Shown one piece after another: positions 27,150 to 33,195 of a stretch of DNA of 33,195 bases. Every line of letters starts with the position of its first letter. The first letter of the stretch is position 1. The position numbers and the translations under genes are program-made. This stretch comes from Gammaproteobacteria bacterium. Lineage in GTDB: Bacteria; Pseudomonadota; Gammaproteobacteria; Thiohalobacterales; Thiohalobacteraceae. The stretch spans positions 1 through 33,195 of the forward strand of contig JAIOJV010000071.1 of the NCBI GenBank assembly GCA_019911805.1, read 5' to 3'. The notes under the pieces were generated by a model. It was given only the letters and a program-made list of their open reading frames with translations. It searched no databases and was not told the DNA's origin.

Positions 27150-27280
27150 GCCACGGAAGCACACGGAACAACACGGACAAGATCATACGCTTCACACAAC
27201 AGCCCTCCTCACGCGCCAGGTGCCGAGCCGGAGCTTTGTGACGCTGTTTCATTTCGGTGTCTTCCGTGTGCTTCCGTGGC
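27150..27280. repeat. Dispersed inverted-repeat element, copy D
   Basis: The arm GCCACGGAAGCACACGGAA (27150-27168) is matched exactly by its reverse complement at 27262-27280, a perfect 19-bp inverted repeat, and the left arm continues with a third CACGGA unit. The interior resembles copy A base for base in several blocks. It has no outer heptamer arrays. It lies between the VPLPA-CTERM gene and rsmD, 50 bp before the rsmD start. Confidence 0.9.
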
Positions 27281-27330
27281 TGATGTGAGTTTTTCAGGTT
27301 GATGCTTGGCGGAACAGGATTTTGAACGCT

Positions 27331-27933
27331 ATGCCTGCACCCCGACGCGCGAATCAGGTCCGGATCATCGGCGGCCAGTGGCGTGGTCGCAAGCTGCCGT
27401 TTCCCGACGTCCCCGGCCTGCGACCGACGCCTGATCGGGTGCGCGAGACGCTGTTCAACTGGCTCGCACCCGTGATCGAGGGCAGCCGCTGCCTGGACCT
27501 GTTCGCCGGCAGCGGCGCGCTCGGCTTCGAGGCCGCCTCGCGCGGTGCCGCCGAGGTGGTGCTGGTCGAGCGCGAGGCGCAGCTTGCCAAGGCGTTGCGT
27601 GAGCATGCCCAACGGCTGAAGGCCGGACAGGTCCAGATCGCGCAGGCCGACGCCCTGCAGTTCCTCCACGCGACCCCACGACCTTTCGATATCGTCCTGC
27701 TTGATCCGTCCTTCGGCCAGGACCTGCTGGCCACCGTGCTTACGCGCCTCGCTGCCGGCTGGCTCGCACCCACCGCCTATCTCTATCTGGAAGCCGAACG
27801 CACCCTGCCGGCCGAGCGGCTCGCCGCACTGCTACCCGCGGGCTTCGACCTCGTCCGCAGCAAAACGGCCGGACAAGTGGGCTATCACCTGGCGAGAGGG
27901 AAAGGAAATGGGGACGGAGGGCATGAATCCTGA
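27331..27933 (+). CDS. rsmD: 16S rRNA (guanine966-N2)-methyltransferase RsmD
   Basis: RsmD methylates G966 of 16S rRNA using S-adenosylmethionine. The 200-residue protein has the N-terminal RIIGGQWRGRKLPFP and RPTPDRVRETLFNWL (31-45), motif I DLFAGSGALGFEAASRGA (56-73) and motif IV at 125-128. Motif IV reads DPSF instead of the usual DPPF/Y, an unusual change in the catalytic loop. I prefer the ATG at 27331 (AGGA about 11 bases upstream) to a TTG at 27322. It sits between repeats D and E, so its transcription may be separate from the M16 genes. Confidence 0.95.
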   Translation: MPAPRRANQVRIIGGQWRGRKLPFPDVPGLRPTPDRVRETLFNWLAPVIEGSRCLDLFAGSGALGFEAASRGAAEVVLVEREAQLAKALREHAQRLKAGQVQIAQADALQFLHATPRPFDIVLLDPSFGQDLLATVLTRLAAGWLAPTAYLYLEAERTLPAERLAALLPAGFDLVRSKTAGQVGYHLARGKGNGDGGHES

Positions 27934-27944
27934 TCGACACAATA

Positions 27945-28068
27945 GCCACGGAATCCACGGAACAACACAGAAAAATTCAACATGTAAACCCGGGATCGAT
28001 CCCGCCGTTTAGGTTGTGGGCTTTATACAATGCATCTTTTTTCCGTGTTGTTCCGTGGATTCCGTGGC
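27945..28068. repeat. Dispersed inverted-repeat element, copy E (variant arms)
   Basis: Arms of 31 bp (27945-27975 and 28038-28068) pair with one mismatch. The unit here is GCCACGGAATCCACGGAA, where the other copies have a GCACACGG spacing, so this is a sequence variant of the same design. The interior holds a perfect 14-bp palindrome CGGGATCGATCCCG (27991-28004) enclosed by TAAAC/GTTTA, so the element is itself a nested hairpin. It begins 12 bp after the rsmD stop and ends 57 bp before the next start. Confidence 0.85.
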
Positions 28069-28124
28069 CAAGAAGGGTTTAAATAAGTGCCATTACCCGC
28101 CGTCCCCTTTCAGACGAGGTCGCT

Positions 28125-28385
28125 ATGAAAAAGCTCAAGCATGAGGCGGAACTGGTCAAGGGCGCAGTGCTCGCCGGGATGCAGTATGCCGAGCAGCGGG
28201 GCGCCGCCGTCTTCGAGCCGACGGATTCGGTCAACGAGCGTATCCTGTATATCTATCGGCTGCTGGTCCACGACAAGCTCATACAGCCAATGCCGGAGGC
28301 ACAGGTCTCACAGCAGTCTCTGCGTCACAGGCTGGCCACGTGGTATGCCAGACAGCTGCCGAAGGACCATCCGCTGCTGAAGTGA
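28125..28385 (+). CDS. Small conserved-type protein, DUF5062-like
   Basis: An 86-residue soluble, mostly helical protein with no signal peptide or membrane segment. It starts MKKLKHEAELVKGAVLAGMQ, has RILYIYRLLVHDKLIQPMPE in the middle and ends RQLPKDHPLLK. From memory the pattern (KH..A..KGA...G..YA, YRLL..DKLIQ..PE, MRH/LRH.LA.W...QLP.D.PLL) resembles the DUF5062 family of gammaproteobacteria, whose function is unknown. The ATG at 28125 follows ACGAGGTCGCT. It comes after repeat E and is convergent with the next small gene. Confidence 0.7.
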   Translation: MKKLKHEAELVKGAVLAGMQYAEQRGAAVFEPTDSVNERILYIYRLLVHDKLIQPMPEAQVSQQSLRHRLATWYARQLPKDHPLLK

Positions 28386-28469
28386 TACCGCCGTGGCAGG
28401 AGCGACTCAGCCGGCAATCACGATGTCGTACCGGCTGGTGAGAACCGGTGATGAATACAGTGGGGCGGG

Positions 28470-28658
28470 TTACTTCGGCGTCTGGGTGATGCGGTCGACG
28501 AGTTCGAAGCTCAGCAGCGCGAGCGTGAGGATGATGGCAAAGAATATGATGTTCCGGTATTTGAAGCGCTGGCCGCGGGCACGCTCGACCCGATCCAGCG
28601 CCCAGTCAGAAAAGAAATACAGTGCCACAGCGGCCAGGGTGAAGTATACGATTTCCAC
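28470..28658 (-). CDS. 62-residue two-helix membrane protein, paralogue 1
   Basis: A 62-residue protein with helix 1 (about residues 3-20, VYFTLAAVALYFFSDWAL), a basic cytosolic-type loop DRVERARGQRFKYRN and helix 2 (about 36-56, IIFFAIILTLALLSFELVD). It is clearly homologous to the gene at 32951-33139: the loop differs at one residue and both are 62 residues long. The start is a GTG at 28658 with GAGGGG 6 bases upstream, the same start type as its paralogue. I do not recognise the family and assign no function. It is the last minus-strand gene after the phospholipase D-like gene, 230 bp away. Confidence 0.75.
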   Translation of the reverse strand: MEIVYFTLAAVALYFFSDWALDRVERARGQRFKYRNIIFFAIILTLALLSFELVDRITQTPK

Positions 28659-28697
28659 GTCGGTCCCCTCATCTTCCGGTCATTCACTTTATCCGGC

Positions 28698-28713
28698 TGC
28701 ACCGCACGGTGCA
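28698..28713. other. Perfect 7-bp inverted repeat in the gap 28659-28888
   Basis: TGCACCG and CGGTGCA flank a CA dinucleotide, 40 bp upstream of the start of the 62-residue protein gene. There is no T-tract, so an operator or short RNA hairpin is more likely than a terminator. Otherwise the 230-bp gap shows nothing I can name. Confidence 0.35.
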
Positions 28714-28888
28714 ATGGATCGGTGTCGGTGAGGGTCGCGTAGGCAGGTTGACCCATGCCCACCCCGACCCGCCGTCCTTACCGAGGCTGACCGATGACAA
28801 GGCGTCCGTCGAATAGCTGCTGTCGACCTTGATCTTTGGCGTCATGGCGCGATGGCTTTTTTGATGCCGGCCCCGCGGGATGCAGGTG

Positions 28889-30460
28889 TTATAACAACCA
28901 CTCGATCGGGAAAATCGACAACACATCGACACCGAGCCGTTTCCATCTGCCGGTATAGGGCTCGTCATCATGGCGCACCGTTTCACCGTCACGCTGCTCC
29001 AGCCAGTAGAGCGCGCCCGTGTCCGACAGCATCACCCGATACGCATAGGTCGGCGCAGCGTCGAAGGCCTGGTCGAGACGGTTCGCAAGCTCCGCACTTT
29101 CGATGATGAAACCCAGTTCGGTATTCAGATTGGCCGAACGCGGATCGAAATTGAACGAACCGACGAAGATGCGCGCACCATCGACGGAGAAGGTCTTCGC
29201 GTGCAGGCTGGCGGCGGAGCTGCCGAACACTTTCATATTGGTCTTCTGTTCGCCGGCGCGCATCTCGTACAGGTGGATACCGGCTTTGAGCAGTCGTTTG
29301 CGGTAGCGCGCGTAGCCCGCATGCACCGCGGCGACGTCGGTGGCCTCGAGTGAGTTGGTGAGTATGGTGATATCGACACCGGCATGCGCCAGCGCCACGA
29401 GCGCATCGGTGCCCGCCTTGGTAGGTACGAAATATGCCGACACCAGTGTGAGGCGCGACACCGCGCCACCGATGATCTCGCGCAGGCGCGCCGTGAGCAG
29501 TGCCTCGGGCGGCGCCCGACCGACACCCTTGGCGGGATCATCGCTGAGCATGCGGGTCGGTGCCCACAGCAGCGGCAGGTCATGCAGCAGCAGTGCGCGG
29601 ATCGAGGCATCCGCGCGCAGTACGTCGAGGTAATCATTCGCCGCGGCGCTTCGTGTCACACGCGCGGCAGCATCGAGGATCTCGCGCTGTGCAGAGTGTG
29701 AAGGCGCCGGCAGCAGCGTGTCGACCGGATACGCTGATGCACTCGCCCAGTAGCGGTCGAAGTCATGCGATACCGCCTCCACCACCGGCCCCACCGCGAG
29801 TACGTCGGCATCGGCAAACATGAGCGTTGCACTGGCGCCGAAATATTCATCACCCACATTGCGCCCGCCGACGATGGTGGCGCTGTTGTCGGCGGTGAAG
29901 GATTTGTTGTGCATGCGCCGGTTGGCGCGGGAAAAAGCGGTGATGAAATCAATGAAACGTAAACGGCGATGGGCGAAGGGATTGAACAGCCGTACCTCGA
30001 TATTTTCATGGGTATCGAGCGCCGCCAGCAGCGGATCGAGGTCGCTGGTATTCATGTCATCGAGCAACAGACGTACGCGCACGCCGCGCTCCGCGGCTTC
30101 CAGCAAGGCCTTGAGCAGGAGCGTGCCGGTGATGTCGTTACGCCAGATGTAATACTGCACATCGAGCGTCTGCTCGGCGGCTGCGGCGAGCAACGCCCGC
30201 GTGGCGAAGGCCTTGCGCGAATCGGCGAGTATGAATACACCGCTCTCTCCCGGGTGCGCCGTTGCCCCGGGCGCACTGGCGCGGCCGAGTGCCGTCTGAC
30301 GTGCCGTTCCTCTGTCGAGCGCATGGGACGGCATACGCGTGTCGAGGGGTGGCAGTGTCTGGCAGCCAGTCAGCATGACGGCACCCATGACGGCCGCACG
30401 CGACCATATAAAAGGTGATCGTCGCGATGAGCGCCAACCAACTCGTTCAGTTCCCATCAT
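28889..30460 (-). CDS. Phospholipase D-like lipoprotein (cardiolipin synthase C-type)
   Basis: A 523-residue protein with a lipobox MLTGC (Cys at residue 33 from the chosen start), so probably a lipoprotein. It has two HKD catalytic motifs: HNKSFTADNSATIVGGRN in the first half and HAKTFSVDGARIFVGSFNFD in the second. DVQYYIWRNDITGTLLLKAL is typical of the ClsC/YmdC group, which makes cardiolipin from phosphatidylglycerol and phosphatidylethanolamine. Tandem ATGs at 30460 and 30457 are the likely start; the open frame to 30535 would disrupt the signal sequence. It lies 47 bp downstream of the AraC-type gene on the same strand. Confidence 0.9.
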   Translation of the reverse strand: MMGTERVGWRSSRRSPFIWSRAAVMGAVMLTGCQTLPPLDTRMPSHALDRGTARQTALGRASAPGATAHPGESGVFILADSRKAFATRALLAAAAEQTLDVQYYIWRNDITGTLLLKALLEAAERGVRVRLLLDDMNTSDLDPLLAALDTHENIEVRLFNPFAHRRLRFIDFITAFSRANRRMHNKSFTADNSATIVGGRNVGDEYFGASATLMFADADVLAVGPVVEAVSHDFDRYWASASAYPVDTLLPAPSHSAQREILDAAARVTRSAAANDYLDVLRADASIRALLLHDLPLLWAPTRMLSDDPAKGVGRAPPEALLTARLREIIGGAVSRLTLVSAYFVPTKAGTDALVALAHAGVDITILTNSLEATDVAAVHAGYARYRKRLLKAGIHLYEMRAGEQKTNMKVFGSSAASLHAKTFSVDGARIFVGSFNFDPRSANLNTELGFIIESAELANRLDQAFDAAPTYAYRVMLSDTGALYWLEQRDGETVRHDDEPYTGRWKRLGVDVLSIFPIEWLL

Positions 30461-30507
30461 GAGTAACCCACCGGCTCTGAATCCTCTCTTGCGTAACGGC
30501 CGTTCCG

Positions 30508-31512
30508 TTACCCGCCCGCCTGCGTTCGCCGCCATGCGGCCGGTGGCATTCCGACCATCCGTTTGAACGCGCGTGCGAACGCCGCTTCGGAGTCGTAGCC
30601 GACGTCGAGCGCAATGGTCGCGACCGTGCGATTGGATTCGCGCAGCAGCCGGGCGCCGAGTTGGATGCGCCAGTGGGCGAGATACTGCATCGGCGCGTGG
30701 CCGACGTAGGCCACGAAGCGCTCGTGCAGCGCCGAGCGCGACAGCCCGACCTCGTGCGCGAGCGCGTCGACACTCCAGGCGTGATCGGGCCGCTCGTGCA
30801 TGAGCGTCAGCGCCCGGCCGACGAAGCGGTCACGCAGCCCCGCGAGCCAGCCGGTCGCGTCCTCGGGCAGGCCGTCCAGATAGCGGCGCGCCGCATCGAC
30901 GAACATCATCTCCGCCAGCCGCTCCAGCACCGCGTCGCCGCCGGGCCGCCGGCTGCTGGATTCCGTCACTGCCTGATCGATCACCCGCGCGACCCAGTCG
31001 CCGGCGCGTGCCGCCGGCAGGTGCAGCATTCGCGGCAGCGCCGCGACCAGCGGATTGAACGGCCGCAGATCGCAGCCGAGGAAGCCGCACACCGCCACCA
31101 TGTCCGCTGCCTCGACCGGCAGCGGCGTGCCCGCCTCGACCACGCCGTGGTGATAGGCGATGGGCATCGGCTTGGGAACGTCACGCGTCGCGAAGACCCA
31201 TTCCGGCACCCGCCGCAGTGGCTCCGCCCCGTCCGGTGCGCTCGACAGTACGTGCCCGTCCCCCTGCGGAAACATCACGATGTCGCCTGCGGCGAGCCGC
31301 ACCGGTGCCAGCCCGGCGACTGCTGCCCAGCCACTACCCTTGGCGATCATGTGGTACTCCATGACGTGCTCGCAGCCGGGCATGACCGCCGCGGCGATCT
31401 CCCGTGCCGGCGGTGCTTCCGCCGACCACGGGTCGCGGCAGCTCACGTAATAGAACACCGCGCCGCGTACACGCACGCTGCGCAGCAGATCGGACAGGGT
31501 GTCTCGGCTCAT
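30508..31512 (-). CDS. AraC-family transcriptional regulator (cupin-type sensor domain)
   Basis: A 334-residue regulator. The N-terminal half (about residues 5-190) is a cupin-like effector domain of the kind found in many AraC proteins (LRGAVFYY-like opening, then GDIVMFPQGDGHVLSS). The C-terminal 100 residues hold the two helix-turn-helix motifs: WSVDALAHEVGLSRSALHER and VATIALDVGYDSEAAFARAF. The ATG at 31512 (MSRDTLSDLLRSVRVRG) fits the family start; ATGs further upstream to 31596 are possible. It is divergent from a methyltransferase gene, which is a likely target, and lies directly upstream of the phospholipase D-like gene. The effector is unknown. Confidence 0.92.
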   Translation of the reverse strand: MSRDTLSDLLRSVRVRGAVFYYVSCRDPWSAEAPPAREIAAAVMPGCEHVMEYHMIAKGSGWAAVAGLAPVRLAAGDIVMFPQGDGHVLSSAPDGAEPLRRVPEWVFATRDVPKPMPIAYHHGVVEAGTPLPVEAADMVAVCGFLGCDLRPFNPLVAALPRMLHLPAARAGDWVARVIDQAVTESSSRRPGGDAVLERLAEMMFVDAARRYLDGLPEDATGWLAGLRDRFVGRALTLMHERPDHAWSVDALAHEVGLSRSALHERFVAYVGHAPMQYLAHWRIQLGARLLRESNRTVATIALDVGYDSEAAFARAFKRMVGMPPAAWRRTQAGG

Positions 31513-31694
31513 CGGCGTGGCCTTGGCGGAGAGCGGCGGCCCGGAATGCATCGGCTCGGGGCGGGTCCGCGACGGCAAATGCGGACGTACGATCAAGTCT
31601 GGGCGACGCCCGGTGAAGCGTCAATGGCACCTGCGGAGAACAATGGAATCACCGGCTGACACCGGCCCCTTCGACCACTTTCGGGAGAACGACC
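31513..31694. promoter_or_regulatory. Divergent intergenic region with a helical-phase direct repeat
   Basis: The 182 bp between the AraC-type gene and the methyltransferase gene contain CACCGGC at 31650-31656 and again at 31660-31666, a direct repeat with a 10-bp period. The reverse complement of part of it (CCGGTGA) occurs at 31610-31616. AraC proteins bind direct repeats on one face of the helix, so this is a candidate operator 29 bp before the methyltransferase start. The promoter itself was not identified. Confidence 0.4.
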
Positions 31695-32555
31695 ATGAAC
31701 ATGGAACCCTTTGCCGACATCCGGACCGTGGCGGCAGCGACGACTCCGGCGGCCATCGACTTCGTAGCCCTCAAGCAGCGCCAGCAGGCCACCTGGGCCA
31801 GTGGCGACTTCGCCATCATCGGTACCACCCTGCAGATCGTCGGTGAGTCCCTGGCCGAGGCCGCCGACGTGCGCGCCGGCGAACGCGTCCTCGACGTCGC
31901 CGCCGGCAACGGCAACGCGACGCTCGCGGCCGCGCGCCGCTTCGCCCGCGTGACCTCCACCGACTACGTCCCGCACCTGCTGGAAAAAGGCGCCGGCCGA
32001 GCACAGGCCGAAGGCCTCGACGTCCGCTTCGAGGTCGCCGACGCCGAGGCCCTGCCGTTCGCCGCCAACGCGTTCGACGTGGCCCTGTCCACCTTCGGCG
32101 TCATGTTCACGCCCGAGCACCACAAAGCCGCGCGTGAGCTGCTGCGCGTCGTCCGCAGCGGCGGGCGCATCGGCCTGGCGAACTGGACGCCCGAAGGCTT
32201 CCTCGGCGACCTGTTCCGCATCATCGCCGTTCATGTCCCGCCGCCGCCCGGCGTGTCCTCGCCCATGCTGTGGGGCACGGAGCCGCACATCGTCGAACTG
32301 TTCGGCCCCGGGGCGACCGACATCCGTACCGCGCGCCGCGTGTTCAACTTCCGCTACCGCTCACCCAGGCACTGGCTCGAGGTGTTTCGCGACTTCTACG
32401 GCCCGACTCACAAGGTCTACGCCGCGCTCGATCCCGCGCGCCAGGCGGTCTTGACCACGGACATTACCGCGCTGCTCGAGCGCCTGAACGTCGGCGGACC
32501 GCAGTCGCTGGTGGTACCGGGCGAGTATCTGGAGGTGGTGATCACGCGCAAGTGA
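31695..32555 (+). CDS. Class I SAM-dependent methyltransferase
   Basis: A 286-residue cytosolic methyltransferase of the Methyltransf_11/25 type. Motif I is VLDVAAGNGN at 65-74, followed by TSTDYVPHLLEKG, then ADAEALPFAANAFDVALSTFG (motif II/III region) and LLRVVRSGGRIGLANWTPEG. These are the standard SAM-binding elements; the substrate cannot be read from the sequence. The ATG at 31695 follows CGGGAGAACGACC. It is divergent from the AraC-type regulator at 30508-31512, a common pairing that suggests regulation by it. Confidence 0.9.
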   Translation: MNMEPFADIRTVAAATTPAAIDFVALKQRQQATWASGDFAIIGTTLQIVGESLAEAADVRAGERVLDVAAGNGNATLAAARRFARVTSTDYVPHLLEKGAGRAQAEGLDVRFEVADAEALPFAANAFDVALSTFGVMFTPEHHKAARELLRVVRSGGRIGLANWTPEGFLGDLFRIIAVHVPPPPGVSSPMLWGTEPHIVELFGPGATDIRTARRVFNFRYRSPRHWLEVFRDFYGPTHKVYAALDPARQAVLTTDITALLERLNVGGPQSLVVPGEYLEVVITRK

Positions 32556-32633
32556 GGGTGTGCCGGCGGCCGTGCACGCGGCGGATGGATGTCGCCGTGA
32601 CACGGTCGCCGGACGCGCCAAGGAGGTGCGAAG

Positions 32634-32906
32634 ATGAACGCTTCAGTCTGGCTGGGAACCGTGGCGGGGATGCTGCTGGCGGCCGCGTCGTGGGCGACGG
32701 GAGTCGAGGGTACAGCCGTCGAAGAGACCTGGTCACCGCGCACATTCTGCCTGGAGCGCGGCGGCGTGGTGACGGAGACGCGCGACCCGGAGGTGCATGT
32801 CTGCTGTTATGCGGAGCAGGACAAGTGTCTGGAGGTGGACGCGCGGAGGCGCAGCAGCGTGCGCACGGCGGCGAAGTGGGCGCTGGCGACCGGGCACGGC
32901 CGCTAG
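32634..32906 (+). CDS. Small secreted cysteine-containing protein
   Basis: A 90-residue hypothetical protein with a signal peptide (about residues 1-23, VWLGTVAGMLLAAASWATG). The mature part has four cysteines (FCLERGG, VCCYAEQDKC), which may form disulfides in the periplasm or outside. The ribosome site AAGGAGGTG before the ATG at 32634 is one of the best in the window, which supports a real gene. I recognise no family. It follows the methyltransferase by 78 bp and could share its transcript. Confidence 0.75.
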   Translation: MNASVWLGTVAGMLLAAASWATGVEGTAVEETWSPRTFCLERGGVVTETRDPEVHVCCYAEQDKCLEVDARRRSSVRTAAKWALATGHGR

Positions 32907-32950
32907 CCGCATGCGTCTCCGACGCTCGCGGTCTTGGGTTGGAATCGCCG

Positions 32951-33139
32951 CTAGTTCGACATTGGGCCGAGGCGCCCCATGAGCTCGAAGCTCAGCAGCG
33001 CGAGCATGAGGATGATGACGAAGAAAATGATATTGCGGTTCTTGAAGCGCTGCCCGCGGGCACGCTCGACCCGGTCCAACACCCAGGCGGTGAAGGCGTA
33101 CAGCCCGATGGCGACCAGGGTGAAGTAGATGATTTCCAC
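32951..33139 (-). CDS. 62-residue two-helix membrane protein, paralogue 2
   Basis: This is the second copy of the gene at 28470-28658. It has 62 residues: helix 1 IIYFTLVAIGLYAFTAWVL, loop DRVERARGQRFKNRN and helix 2 IIFFVIILMLALLSFELMG. The start is the GTG at 33139 with AAGGGGG upstream; an ATG at 33169 is in frame but would add a charged tail absent from the paralogue. The function is unknown. The high similarity of the two copies at DNA level points to duplication within this region. Confidence 0.8.
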   Translation of the reverse strand: MEIIYFTLVAIGLYAFTAWVLDRVERARGQRFKNRNIIFFVIILMLALLSFELMGRLGPMSN

Positions 33140-33195
33140 GGTGGTGTCCCCCTTGTTCTCCGGCCTCACTGTAGCGGGTGGGGCCTGAGGGGAAA

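Noticed and set aside
27105-27302. Short plus-strand frames through repeat copy D
   Set aside because: They consist mostly of repeat sequence and have no ribosome site.

Overview
The window is a GC-rich (roughly 65% by eye) chromosomal segment from a gammaproteobacterium. The evidence is gene order: ftsY-ftsE-ftsX with rpoH on one strand, a divergent pair of M16 peptidases followed by rsmD, and a biotin gene next to a cytochrome oxidase operon. A Chromatiales-like or sulfur-oxidiser-like lineage would fit the two oxidases and the VPLPA-CTERM protein, but that is only a guess. I see no tRNA, rRNA, CRISPR array, phage or transposase gene.

Layout. (1) 1-776: the end of a biotin locus, with bioD complete. 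(2) 777-1520: a 744-bp gap with an AT-rich island. (3) 1521-8550: an aa3-type cytochrome c oxidase operon, in the order coxB (with a fused cytochrome c domain), ctaD, a small assembly protein, ctaG, ctaE, a DUF2909 protein on the opposite strand, surf1, a SCO-like thioredoxin-fold gene and ctaB. No ctaA (haem A synthase) is present in this cluster. (4) 8815-17325: a complete cbb3 oxidase locus, ccoNOQP followed by the assembly genes ccoG, ccoH, ccoI and ccoS. A low-affinity and a high-affinity terminal oxidase therefore lie side by side on the same strand. A likely 30-residue membrane protein follows at 17527.

(5) 17717-23435, minus strand: ftsY, ftsE, ftsX, then a two-receiver diguanylate cyclase, then rpoH. 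The cyclase and a 382-bp composite repeat separate rpoH from ftsX. (6) 23513-27933, plus strand: an active/inactive pair of M16 peptidases, a secreted lamin-tail/VPLPA-CTERM protein and rsmD. (7) 28125-33195: small unknown genes, a phospholipase D-like lipoprotein, an AraC-type regulator divergent from a methyltransferase, a small secreted cysteine-containing protein, and two copies of a 62-residue membrane protein 4.3 kb apart.

The most unusual non-coding content is a dispersed family of inverted-repeat elements (five copies between 17.4 and 28.1 kb). Their arms are built from CCACGGAA/CACGGAA units. Two copies also carry an outer layer of inverted heptamer arrays (GTGAGGC on the left, GCCTCAC on the right). 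One copy lies between ftsY and ftsE, provides the ftsY stop codon and abuts the ftsE start. All five lie in intergenic spaces of housekeeping loci, and none is seen in the oxidase operons.
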